From CAVOGJ01 sp963695405 (GTDB lineage Bacteria; Planctomycetota; Planctomycetia; Pirellulales; Pirellulaceae), in NCBI GenBank assembly GCA_963695405.1, contig CAVOGJ010000018.1:62001-126000 (forward strand): a stretch of DNA of 64,000 nucleotides. The letters run 5' to 3'. Below, piece by piece: positions 55,882-64,000 of the stretch; the first letter of the stretch is position 1; each line of letters starts with the position of its first letter. Both the position numbers and the translations under genes were made by a program. The notes beneath the pieces are model-generated. The model saw only the letters and a program-made list of their open reading frames with translations. It was not told the DNA's origin and made no database searches.

Positions 55882-56781
55882 ATGAGAATCGAGTCGACCC
55901 ATATCGACGATACCTTCGCGGAAGCGTTCCCGCTGCGCTATACGCGGCTGATTGTCACGGCCGCCGACGATTATTGGCTCGACGCGGCCCTGCGGTCCTT
56001 TTGCGGTTATGGGACATCGGTCATCGCCTGCGACGCGGAGGTCGGCGTCGAATCGCAATTGACGTCGGCTGAGACTCCCGACGGACGCTGCGGTGCCAGC
56101 GTATTGGTGTTCGGTTTCTCATCCGAGTCGCTGGGCAAATCAGTTCCCACGCGGGTCGGACAGTGTCTGATGACCTGTCCCAGCGTGGCGGTCTACGACG
56201 GTTTGCCCGCCGCGGCCAAACGGATCCCCCTGGGGAAACACCTCCGTTATTTCGGTGACGGCTTTCAAAAAAGCAAAGTCATTGCCGACCGGCGGTACTG
56301 GAGAATTCCCGTGATGGAGGGTGAATTTCTAGTCGAAGAATCACTCGGAACCGCCAAAGGCGTGGCCGGCGGAAACTTCTTGATCGAAGCCGCCTCGAAC
56401 GATGCCGCACTGACCGCGGCACGGAAGGCGGTCAGTGCGCTCGAGACCGTCGTGGGAGTCATCACCCCGTTTCCCGGCGGGGTTGCCCGCAGCGGTAGCA
56501 AGGTGGGTTCCCGCTACCGCGGACTCAAGGCGTCCACGGCGGACGAATTCTGCCCCAGCCTGCGTGGGCGTGTCGCCAGCCGCTTGTGGGATGGAGTCCA
56601 GTCGGTGCTGGAGATTGTGCTCGATGGAGTCTCGGAGAAGGTCGTCGCACGGGCGCTGGCCGTCGGTGTGCGGGCAGCGATTGGTCCGGAAATCATCGCG
56701 ATCAGCGCCGGCAATTACGGGGGACAGCTCGGCCCGATCCACTTGCATTTGTACGACATTCTCGCGAACTCAGACGCCTGA
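55882..56781 (+). CDS. fhcD: Formylmethanofuran--tetrahydromethanopterin N-formyltransferase (Ftr/FhcD)
   Basis: Transfers a formyl group between methanofuran (or its bacterial analogue) and tetrahydromethanopterin in the cytoplasm. The 299-residue product has family landmarks through its length: HIDDTFAEAFPLRYTRLIVT, GYGTSVIACDAEVG, TPDGRCG, MTCPSVAVYDGLP, VPIMEGEFLVEE-like and GVAGGNFLIE, ITPFPGGVARSGSKVG, FCPSLRG and ISAGNYGGQLGPIHLHL. In bacteria it works with FhcABC in the H4MPT-linked C1 pathway, which planctomycetes are known to share with methylotrophs. None of the other genes of the pathway is in the window. The start is ATG 55882, chosen at the beginning of homology. Confidence 0.93.
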   Translation: MRIESTHIDDTFAEAFPLRYTRLIVTAADDYWLDAALRSFCGYGTSVIACDAEVGVESQLTSAETPDGRCGASVLVFGFSSESLGKSVPTRVGQCLMTCPSVAVYDGLPAAAKRIPLGKHLRYFGDGFQKSKVIADRRYWRIPVMEGEFLVEESLGTAKGVAGGNFLIEAASNDAALTAARKAVSALETVVGVITPFPGGVARSGSKVGSRYRGLKASTADEFCPSLRGRVASRLWDGVQSVLEIVLDGVSEKVVARALAVGVRAAIGPEIIAISAGNYGGQLGPIHLHLYDILANSDA

Positions 56782-56950
56782 CATCGGGGACAACTTGGGG
56801 ATGGGCGGCTCGGCTTGCTGCTCCCGTTCAGCGAAGCTCAGCAAGGTTTCGAGTTGCCGTGTCTTCCGCTGGCCAGTTTCGCTATGCTTCTCCGCCGCTC
56901 GACCAAGGATGGTCGGCTTCGCCGCTTCATCGCCAGCAAGGACGCCCTCG

Positions 56951-57949
56951 ATGGAACTCTCCATTGTCGTACCGATCTATAACGAGGAGGATAGTCTTCC
57001 ACTTCTTTACCGCAGCATTTGCGCAGCGCTGTCGCCCTTGGGACGCACGTTCGAGCTGATCCTTGTGAATGATGGCTCGACCGATGGCTCGGGTGAATTG
57101 CTTGACCAACTTGCGTTATGCGATCCGCGCGTGCGAGTGGTGCACTTTCGGCGCAATTTTGGCCAGACGGCGGCGATGAGCGCCGGAATCGAATATGCGG
57201 AAGGCCAGTACATAGCGATGATGGATGCGGATCTTCAAAATGATCCGCAGGACATCCCGGCGATGTTAGCCAAACTGGAAGCCGGATACGACTTGGTACA
57301 TGGTTGGCGTCGCCATCGACAGGACGCTTTTTTCAATCGCAAGCTTCCCTCATGGATCGCCAATCGCATGATTGCTTGGGTCACTGGCTTTCCGGTCCAC
57401 GATCTGGGATGCACACTCAAGCTGATGCGGCGAGAAATTGCCTGCGACATTCGTTTGTATGGCGAGATGCACCGCTTTATACCCATTCTGGCGCACTGGC
57501 AGGGGGCTCGCTGCGTCGAGGTCGAGACCAACCACCATCCGCGTCGATTCGGCGCGACGAAATATGGAATCTCGCGGACGTTTCGCGTGATCCTGGACTT
57601 GCTAACCGTGAAGTTCTTGATTCAGTATTCAACCAGTCCCATGCGTTTGTTCGGGGCACTGGGACTGGGCTGCACCACGCTGGCGGGTGTTGCCGCGCTG
57701 GCCGTCTTGGTCATGAAGCTCGCTGGTGGCTTTGATATGACGGGCAACCCACTCCTTTATCTTTCGTTATTCGGATTCATGACCGGACTGCAATTTTTTT
57801 CGTTGGGTATTTTGGGCGAAATGAGTGCCCGCACCTACTATGAAAGTCAGGGCCGGCGTCCCTACGCGGTTCGTCGTCTGGTGCGGCACCTGCGGGGCGT
57901 CCCGTCCGAAGTCCGAACGCGGCCTGAATCCAACCGGCAAGTCGCCTGA
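56951..57949 (+). CDS. DPM1/GtrB-like membrane glycosyltransferase family 2
   Basis: A 332-residue protein with a GT-A domain (ELSIVVPIYNEEDSLPLLYR, VNDGSTDGSGELL, MMDADLQNDPQDIP with the metal site, and HHPRRFGATKYG) followed by two C-terminal membrane helices (about 240-300). This is the layout of bactoprenol-phosphate glucosyl or mannosyl transferases and ArnC-like enzymes, which use a lipid carrier at the inner membrane. The start is ATG 56951, where homology begins; the longer open frame upstream is antisense-like and unsupported. Sugar unknown. Confidence 0.9.
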   Translation: MELSIVVPIYNEEDSLPLLYRSICAALSPLGRTFELILVNDGSTDGSGELLDQLALCDPRVRVVHFRRNFGQTAAMSAGIEYAEGQYIAMMDADLQNDPQDIPAMLAKLEAGYDLVHGWRRHRQDAFFNRKLPSWIANRMIAWVTGFPVHDLGCTLKLMRREIACDIRLYGEMHRFIPILAHWQGARCVEVETNHHPRRFGATKYGISRTFRVILDLLTVKFLIQYSTSPMRLFGALGLGCTTLAGVAALAVLVMKLAGGFDMTGNPLLYLSLFGFMTGLQFFSLGILGEMSARTYYESQGRRPYAVRRLVRHLRGVPSEVRTRPESNRQVA

Positions 57950-58025
57950 GCGGCGGCTATGGGCATGCCGCCCCAGGCGATAAAATCGGATATTGCACTC
58001 TTGTTCGCTACTCCGATCCAGGCCT

Positions 58026-58641
58026 ATGTTCGCCCCTCGCTTTTTCTCGTTTGACGGCCTGGATGGTGTTGGCAAGTCGACCCAGATTCAACTCTGCGTC
58101 GATTGGCTACGGGCCGCAGGGCATGAGGTCGTCGCGTGTCGAGACCCGGGTACGACCGTCTTGGGCGAGCAGCTAAGGAAGATTGTCCTGCAGGATCATG
58201 AGGTGCGGATCAGCCCCGAGTGTGAAACACTAATTTACATGGCCGCGCGGGCTCAATTGGTGACAGAGGTGATTCGACCGGCGCTGGAAGCAGGACAAGT
58301 CGTCATTGCTGATCGCTACCTGCTGAGCCAACGTGGTCTATCAGGGTTACGGTTTTGCGCTGGATGTGGATCAGCTATGGGCCGTGGGCGGTTTTGCAAC
58401 GGGCGGTCTCCTGCCGGCGAAGACGATCGTACTTGATCTGGACGTCGATTCGGCCGCGGCACGTCGCCAAGGCACCGCGGATCGGATGGAGAGTCGTGAT
58501 CGGGCCTACTTCGAATCCTTGCGGCAGGGATTCCTGGCCGAGGCACGGCGGGATCCCGACTCGATTGCCATCGTAGACGCCAACCGTAGTGTGGATGAGG
58601 TTCAGGCGGAAATTCGTGAGCTCTTGCGACACTGTCTCTAG
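58026..58641 (+). CDS. tmk: Thymidylate kinase, frameshifted near 58326
   Basis: Phosphorylates dTMP to dTDP, normally essential. The P-loop FDGLDGVGKSTQ is at the N-terminus and the DRY motif in VVIADRYLL. The frame then breaks: LL should run into ANVVYQGYGFALDVDQLWAV, which is read one base on. Removing the A at 58326 restores it. The second half shows the LID region (RRQGTADRMESRDRAYFE) and extends to the stop at 58641. Repaired length is about 204 residues, normal. The start is ATG 58026. holB follows within 10-25 bases, as in many bacteria. Confidence 0.88.
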
Positions 58642-58647
58642 TACAGC

Positions 58648-59742
58648 ATGAAGGATCTAGTCACGATGAGTTGGCAAGGCATTGAGGGGCACGATCGAGT
58701 CGTTGATTTCTTTCGTCGCAGTCTCTCCTCCGGGCGGCTTGGTAGCACGTTTCTTTTTGTCGGTCCCGCAGGTATCGGCAAGCACACGTTCGCGGTGCAA
58801 CTCGCCGCCGCACTCTTGTGCGAAGCGACCCAGCCAGCATTGCTCGATCCTTGTGGCTCGTGCCCCGCCTGTGGGCAGGTGGCCGCTGGTACTCATCCGG
58901 ATTTGGATTTGATCGCCCGCCCGGCCGATAGGTCGGCAATTCCCATCGAACTGTTAATTGGCGATAAGCAGCATCGTCTCCGCGAGGGTCTGTGTGCTCG
59001 CATTGCCATGCGGCCCTCCCGGGGAGGCCGGAAGGTCGCAATCATTGACGATGCGGATGATCTGAATCAGGAAGGCGCGAATTGCCTTTTAAAGACGCTG
59101 GAAGAGCCACCCCCCCAATCGGTGTTGATTCTGATTGGTACCAGTCCCCAGCGGCAATTGCCAACCATCCGATCCCGCTGCCAAATTGTTCGCTTTGATC
59201 CGCTTGCAGCTGACACTTGTGCCTCGCTTATCCATCAGCAGGCGTGGGTGCCCGATGCGGCCGCCGCTGGGCGACTAGCCGGAATGTGCAAGGGGAGTCT
59301 CTCGCTCGCGGCGAACTGGAATGATGCGGAGTTGCGGAGATTTCGGGTCGAACTGCTGGCATCGCTCACCCGCACACCCTGGCCTGGGGCGGAATTGGGC
59401 AAGAGCATCAGCGAGTTCGTCGAATCGGCGGGAAAAGAGGCCAGCGTACGGCGGGAGCGGTTGCGTTTGGTGATCGATGTGGCGTGCGATTTCTACCGAG
59501 AAGTGATGCGGCTGTCGGTCGGGGCCTCGGGTTCAGCGGATGAAGAGCTTTGCCGGCACGCGCACTCGGTCGTAGCTAATGGTCCCGATCTCGAGATGAT
59601 TGCCGCCTGTATTGAGAGGTCGCAAGCGGCTCGGCTGCACGTCGATGCGAACGCCAATCAGAACACTAACATCGATGCCTGGATTGATGACCTTGGTCAA
59701 ATCCAGCAGCATCATTGGACGACGGCTCTTGTCGATTGGTGA
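58648..59742 (+). CDS. holB: DNA polymerase III delta' subunit (HolB)
   Basis: Clamp-loader subunit. The product of about 360 residues shows a Walker A loop, FVGPAGIGKHTFA, a zinc-binding Cys cluster (LCEAT..., DPCGSCPACG), the DEAD-like VAIIDDADDLNQEGANCLLK, then LKTLEEPPPQSVLILIG and the arginine finger region TIRSRCQIVRF. The start is ATG 58648 or, more likely by homology, ATG 58666 (MSWQGIEGHD). It directly follows tmk on the same strand and the pair is a common arrangement. Confidence 0.93.
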   Translation: MKDLVTMSWQGIEGHDRVVDFFRRSLSSGRLGSTFLFVGPAGIGKHTFAVQLAAALLCEATQPALLDPCGSCPACGQVAAGTHPDLDLIARPADRSAIPIELLIGDKQHRLREGLCARIAMRPSRGGRKVAIIDDADDLNQEGANCLLKTLEEPPPQSVLILIGTSPQRQLPTIRSRCQIVRFDPLAADTCASLIHQQAWVPDAAAAGRLAGMCKGSLSLAANWNDAELRRFRVELLASLTRTPWPGAELGKSISEFVESAGKEASVRRERLRLVIDVACDFYREVMRLSVGASGSADEELCRHAHSVVANGPDLEMIAACIERSQAARLHVDANANQNTNIDAWIDDLGQIQQHHWTTALVDW

Positions 59743-59758
59743 GGGGAGCGATCTCCGC

Positions 59759-60278
59759 TCAACTCCACTCGCGGTAAAGCGACTCTTCGGAAAGCAGTCG
59801 TTCCGCGGCCCGACCGTATTCTCCCAGGCTGCGCCGTTGGCCCACGGAATGCCATGGACCAATCTCTTCCAGCTCAGGCATGATTTCGACGAGCAGTTCG
59901 ATCACGGTCCTGGCGAGCCGCTTCGCGGAAGCACTGCGGGCCTGTTCCTCTACGCGCCTTGGCGGTCTTCATGACCCGGACCAGCCGGGCCCGATGGAGA
60001 ATCGGTGAGGAGAGCGGCATTCCTGGATCGACGAGAAGATCTGCAATCGGCACACCAAGCACTCGTTGCCAACGCAGCAACTCGCTGACGCGCAAGTCAT
60101 GCTCCCCCGATTCTTCTTCCCTTAGACGACGCACGTCGATCCCCGTTTGCCGGGCGATGCTCCGCAGCGAGAGCCCCTGCTGCTGTCGCACCTCGGCGAC
60201 GCGATGCAACTGGTCCTGCGGGAAGTCACGGGACGGTGGAATGGAGTGCCACTTCACTTCGGTCGGGATCGCTGACAT
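59759..60278 (-). CDS. XRE-type helix-turn-helix regulator, frameshifted near 59949
   Basis: A cytoplasmic DNA-binding protein of about 173 residues after repair. The start ATG 60278 has AGGAGAGG just upstream. Residues about 20-55 (HRVAEVRQQQGLSLRSIARQ, then TGIDVRRLREEE) are a helix-turn-helix of the Cro/CI kind, followed by LRVSELLRWQRVLGVPIADL. The frame is lost after MKTAKARR: the next frame gives EQARSASAKRLARTVIELLV, then EIMPELEEIGPWHSVGQRRS and a stop at 59759, a run I recall as conserved in planctomycete homologues. Deleting one G near 59949 joins the two. Target genes unknown. Confidence 0.75.
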
Positions 60279-60750
60279 TTGCCTCTCCTGAATCCGGGAA
60301 CCCGGCTTATGAAGGAGATTTCGCGCGGCCCGAGTGATACCGCAGCTGGCGGGATTCGAAAACGTCGTAACATTCAAACACGGCCGTGGGGCGTGGTGTG
60401 ATGAATGGTTGAACGCCGAACCCGGCTGGCCTCGGTTCACCCGAAGTCACCCTGCTCAGGTACGAAGACCGTGCCGATTTCCCCTTCTTGATGGTTAGCC
60501 TTGCCGGTTCGACGTTGATAAGAAACGACCGACTGCCCCCGATGGCTAACCTCGGATTGGACCCGCGATGTGATTGACAGCGGCGTCGATTCGCCTCTGC
60601 CGTCGCATCCGTGGGTGTCGCGTCGATTTCCCTCGCCGCGACATTCGCATTTTACACACGCGATCTGCAAAGGGGAGGGCCGACCTGGGCAGATTTCAAA
60701 GAAAGCTGCTGCGGGAGAGCCAATCCGGGCTGCGGCGGCCAAATTGCGAA
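60279..60750. other. Intergenic region between the XRE regulator and a GT2 gene
   Basis: About 470 bases. Open frames on both strands have no recognisable features. The part next to 60278 should hold the regulator's promoter. I see nothing else. Confidence 0.45.
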
Positions 60751-61311
60751 CTAGAGGAGGTTTCTGGCCGATTTGAGACGAATCAGAAAGCGGGGAGGCC
60801 GCGCGTACTCCCCTTCCCGCTGGATGATTCCCGGATGACTGGCGTGTACCTGCAGAAAATCTTCGGGATGACGAACGCCGGCGAGCCTTTCGAGGGCTGG
60901 CCGCCGCAAGAGACGAGTGGTGCTGCGGCGCAGCTCATCGTGTTCCTGAGGGCGGACCATCACCAGCCGTTGATCGTTCCGCATCCTCCAGAGCTCTCGC
61001 AATTCCTGCGAGCTAACCGCTGCTAGTCGGTCGACAATCATTACGATCGGCCCTGTGGTCTGGCGCAGGGCGGCTTGTGTCACGATCGTTTTGCCGTAGG
61101 GCATCGAGTGGCTGAATAGTCGGACTTGTGGAAACTGTCGAGTCAGTTGCGCGGCAATCGTCCGCGTCTCGTCGGTTGATCCATCGTCGACGATCAGCAA
61201 CTCGAAACGGGTTGCGAGATCAGCCACGATCTCCAAGAGTTCATGAATTCGCTCCGCGAGAATCCCTTCGACGTCGCGAACCGGTACGACCACACTTAGA
61301 GAGTATTTCAC
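60751..61311 (-). CDS. Short glycosyltransferase family 2-like protein
   Basis: About 186 residues if started at GTG 61311, where homology begins (YSLSVVVPVRDVEGILAERI, FELLIVDDGSTDETRTIA). The sequence upstream in the same frame has no protein features. It is shorter than normal GT2 enzymes, and the place of the metal-binding DxD reads MIVDRLAAVSSQEL, with one Asp lost. It has no membrane helix. It may be a non-catalytic or degenerate member, or an annotation of a small planctomycete family. It is the last of three minus-strand genes near the right end and possibly co-expressed with the GT4 gene 200 bases upstream. Confidence 0.6.
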   Translation of the reverse strand: MKYSLSVVVPVRDVEGILAERIHELLEIVADLATRFELLIVDDGSTDETRTIAAQLTRQFPQVRLFSHSMPYGKTIVTQAALRQTTGPIVMIVDRLAAVSSQELRELWRMRNDQRLVMVRPQEHDELRRSTTRLLRRPALERLAGVRHPEDFLQVHASHPGIIQREGEYARPPRFLIRLKSARNLL

Positions 61312-61510
61312 AGCCAAATGCCTGGAATGATGGATCTGGAAACAACGGGCTCGACGTTTGCACCGAGCCTTTCTTCGGTCGCAGTTAGGGACCGAATCGA
61401 GTCGCTGCGAAGGACTAGCGATAGAAAGGGTCCTAGGGGCGGGGGCGGTCCTGACGAAAGGTCGACTCATGTTGCGGCGATGATCGCCCAAGCCGCCCCC
61501 GCACAATGAC

Positions 61511-62817
61511 TCAAGAAGCGTCGGAGGACACGACTGGAGGATGGAATCGTCGCCACGAACGGGCGGTCGAGTTTGCGGAAGTCGCTTGGATAGTTTGCCA
61601 ATACATGCGTCGCATCTGGCCGCCAAGTTCGTTCCAACCGAACTGCATCGCACGAGCCCGCGCGGCAGCAGAGAATTCGTTGAGCAGACGAGGGTCACGC
61701 GACAGGCGGACAATGCCCTCGCTAATCGCCCCGATCGTCATTTCAACGCCTTGGACTGGCACGCGGAGGGCGCAGGCGTCGGTCATGATTTCGCGGGCGC
61801 CTTGGTGGTCGAGTCCAATGATCGGCAGGCCAAAGGCGAGGGACTCTAGCAAGCCAGTGCCGGACGTGTCCCGTAGACTGGTAAACACGAAAACATCGGC
61901 CCACGCATAATGCGCCAGGGATGCTTGATAGGCCGGCCAGCCGATCCACTCGATGCGGTTGGACAGACCCAACCGCTCTGCCAGCCGTTGCCACGACAGT
62001 GCGCGGTTGCCTCGCCCCACCACGCGGAGGCGAAAATCGACGTCGGGTGGCAATCGGTGCAAGGCACGCAGCAGCAAGGGCAGGCCCTTCCATGTCCGCA
62101 ACCGCCCTGCCCACAGGATTCGCAAGGGCTCGGAGGTGTCGCGATTTCGCGGCGACGCGTTCGGTATTTCCGCCAAGCCCGTCTCTAACTGCTTGGGAAC
62201 GTGAATGCCGAACAGGTCTCGCACCGATTGCTGTGCTTCGCCATGTGCCACTAAGACGCGGGATTGCCTGCGGAGTATCTGTCGTAGACGGATGCTACCA
62301 CGCCATTGGAAAAAATTCAGTGCGCCCGTACGAGTTCCGACAATCCTCCCCAAAAGTCGACGACGGGCAAGTACCGGAGCGGAAAGTTCTGCGTGCCTCC
62401 CCAGGGGCCCCAGACAAAAGGAATGGGTAGTTTCCACAAATAGCCTGGCTCACGATAAGAGCAGTAATTCACCTGATGAGCCAGGGCGAATTGATGTTTT
62501 TGGTGGAGTCGCTTGGCAACGGCATAGGCCCGCAGATGCCAAATCCGACAGGCCAGAAAGTAGAACGACGGGTAGTGTGACATTCGATCCAGCCAGCGGG
62601 GAGCTCGCAGCACGAAAATCTTCGGGCGATCGGCGCGTGGCACCGTCTGGAGCGCGAGGCGGATCTCCGCTCGTGAGGGAGCATCGCAAGCGAGCACGTA
62701 CGTCCGAAATTCCCGTGCGGCTTGTAACGCACGATGCCACCCGACTCGTGATTCCATCGACGCCTGAGGATGGCAGGAAAAACAGCTCAGCAGGATTTTG
62801 GGTGCTGACGAGGACAT
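61511..62817 (-). CDS. Glycosyltransferase family 4, frameshifted near 62325
   Basis: A GT-B glycosyltransferase of about 435 residues when repaired. The N-terminal half (ILLSCFSCHPQASMESRVGW, VWGPWGGTQNFPLRYLP) is read to 62317, where it stops after GGLSELVRAH. The C-terminal half, with ILWAGRLRTWKGLPLLLRAL, RVVGRGN and the E-x7-E region GTGLLESLAFGLPIIGL, is in another frame. One G lost from a GGGG run near 62323-62326 would join VR to GALNFFQWRG. The start is ATG 62817 (MSSSAPK). Likely makes exopolysaccharide or cell-surface glycan. Donor and acceptor unknown. Confidence 0.82.
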
Positions 62818-63035
62818 CGGTGAACCGCGAAACAAAGAACGGGGGCCCAGGATTGAAGAAACCCAGCTATTTGTTTCATGGTATTCAGACGCCGATCCGG
62901 AATTGCGCGGATCGGCAAAGAACCGATGAAATCACACCGTCCAGACCGTGTCACCGAGCGCGTCATGCGGGTCATACGGGTTCTTCCGGTCAGCGGCGAA
63001 TTCGATCCCGGCCTATTCCCAGAGTTCGCGCGTCG

Positions 63036-64000
63036 CTACCAGATGCGGATCCGCTCGGACGGCGGCTTGAACAGGGCATCCCCTTGCTCCACCGCGAAGG
63101 CGTCGTAGAAGGCGTCGATGTTGATCACCGGACCGTTGGCTCGGTACCAGGAAGGCGAGTGCGGGTCGGTCAACAAGCGCTGCATCATCTCGGCGTCGCG
63201 ATACTTTCGCCGCCAGACTTGACTCCAGCCGAGGAAAAATCGTTGATCCCCCGACCAGCCAGCGATCTCTTCGGCGGTCGCGCCGTTCAGCGACAACTGG
63301 TAGGCCTTGTACGCAATCGATAGTCCCGACAAGTCGGCGATATTTTCGCCCAGCGTGAGACGACCATTGACGTTACGACCTGGCAGTGGCGAGTACTCTT
63401 CATACTGAGACACCAGACGTTCCGTCAGCGCCTTGAATGCCTCACGGTCTTCATCGCTCCACCAGTTCTTCAGATTCCCATCGCCGTCGTACTTGCTGCC
63501 TTGATCATCGAAGCCATGGCTGATCTCGTGTCCGATCACAGCGCCGATTCCTCCATAATTGACGGCGTCGTCGGCTTCCGAATTAAAAAACGGTGGTTGC
63601 AAAATCGCCGCGGGAAATACGATTTCATTCATCCCCGGGTTGTAGTAAGCGTTCACGGTCTGTGGCGTCATGCCCCACTCATCACGATCCACCGGCTTGC
63701 CGAGCTTATCGATCATCCGCCGGTACTCGACGCGCAGTGAGCGGACCATATTTCCGAACAGATCATCGGGACGAATCGTTAACGCGTCGTAATCTCGCCA
63801 CTTGTCCGGATAGCCAATCTTGGTCGTGATCTTGGCGAGTTTCTCTTGCGCTTGTTCCTTGGTGGCGTCGGTCATCCAGGTGAGATCGTTGATGCTGATT
63901 TCATACGCCTTGAGCAGGTTGCTCACCAGTTCATCCATTCTTGCCTTGGCGGCAGGCTGGAAGTACTCCTGAACATAAAGCCGTCCCACGACGTCACCGA
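63036..64000 (-). CDS. M13 family (neprilysin-like) zinc metallopeptidase, 5' part cut by window edge
   Basis: C-terminal 320 residues of a peptidase that is normally about 650-700 residues. The zinc site VIGHEISHGFDDQG (His-Glu-x-x-His) and the third-ligand motif GENIADLSG are intact, as is NAYYNPGMNEIVFPAAIL. The C-terminus has RANGPVINIDAFYDAF and ends in a tryptophan after a short basic stretch. The frame remains open at 64000, so the start lies beyond the window. Planctomycete members carry signal peptides and act outside the cytoplasm, which is an inference for this one. Confidence 0.93.
   Translation of the reverse strand, partial: GDVVGRLYVQEYFQPAAKARMDELVSNLLKAYEISINDLTWMTDATKEQAQEKLAKITTKIGYPDKWRDYDALTIRPDDLFGNMVRSLRVEYRRMIDKLGKPVDRDEWGMTPQTVNAYYNPGMNEIVFPAAILQPPFFNSEADDAVNYGGIGAVIGHEISHGFDDQGSKYDGDGNLKNWWSDEDREAFKALTERLVSQYEEYSPLPGRNVNGRLTLGENIADLSGLSIAYKAYQLSLNGATAEEIAGWSGDQRFFLGWSQVWRRKYRDAEMMQRLLTDPHSPSWYRANGPVINIDAFYDAFAVEQGDALFKPPSERIRIW

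Noticed and set aside
56435..56950. Upstream extension of the GT2 open frame
   Set aside because: It overlaps the fhcD gene in another frame; homology starts at ATG 56951.
58300..58345. Programmed frameshift in tmk
   Set aside because: No slippery heptamer or following pseudoknot is visible, and tmk is not known to use recoding; a single-base error is simpler.
60437..60742. A 101-codon minus-strand open frame between two genes
   Set aside because: No ribosome-binding site, leader or recognisable composition; overlapping open frames on the other strand are equally long.

Overview
The window reads as a chromosomal piece of a planctomycete, most likely of the Pirellulales. The signs are three DUF1559 proteins with near-identical type IV pilin-like N-termini, two PEP-CTERM proteins carrying dockerin-like calcium repeats, a BBP7-type outer-membrane barrel, an LEPR-like leader on a giant secreted protein, an SHD1-domain protein, and a formylmethanofuran:H4MPT formyltransferase. 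Genes lie on both strands in short runs. I found no rRNA, tRNA, CRISPR array, prophage or insertion sequence by eye.

Layout. 1-4.1 kb (minus): a CzcA-type heavy-metal RND pump (cut by the left edge) with its His-rich adaptor. 4.4-7.4 kb: sulfate activation (cysD, cysNC); the matching sulfite reductase is at 22.0-23.7 kb. 7.6-10.2 kb: an FHA/GAF/class III nucleotide cyclase protein and an EF-hand lipoprotein. 10.2-20.3 kb: a polysaccharide-degradation and cell-surface block with a GH5 and a GH44 glucanase, three DUF1559 genes, two paralogous small lipoproteins in mirror-image arrangement, and a dockerin/PEP-CTERM protein. 20.3-21.8 kb: folD and pgpA. 23.9-24.6 kb: a tiny secreted protein and a 55-bp intergenic repeat.

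24.97-41.48 kb is one giant gene (about 5,500 codons if three single-base frameshifts near its 5' end are repaired). It has an LEPR-like leader, a DUF4347 domain, about 25 DUF11-like modules of about 170 residues joined by acidic Asp-rich linkers, an SdrD/Cna-B-like module and about eight 66-residue C-terminal repeats. Seven bases later a BBP7 outer-membrane barrel gene follows. This pair is the most distinctive thing in the window and looks like a giant surface fibre with an outer-membrane partner.

43-47 kb (minus): a three-gene operon of a DPM1-like glycosyltransferase, a distantly BshC-like protein and an Eis-like acetyltransferase. 47-50 kb: a CFA-synthase-like methyltransferase, a Nif3-family protein and an RlmK-like rRNA methyltransferase. 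50.6-52.1 kb: a Cys-rich SHD1 protein. 52.3-54.2 kb: ModA/ModB-like transport genes without a ModC. 54.2-64 kb: protoporphyrinogen oxidase, Ftr/FhcD, a DPM1-like glycosyltransferase, tmk, holB, an XRE-type regulator, two more glycosyltransferases and an M13 metallopeptidase cut by the right edge.

Seven genes or gene segments carry single-base frameshifts or a broken start: three in the giant gene, then hemG, tmk, the XRE regulator and a GT4 gene, plus an ATC where the start ATG of a GT2 gene should be. Because tmk should be essential, I think many of these are sequence errors, but this cannot be settled from the sequence alone.
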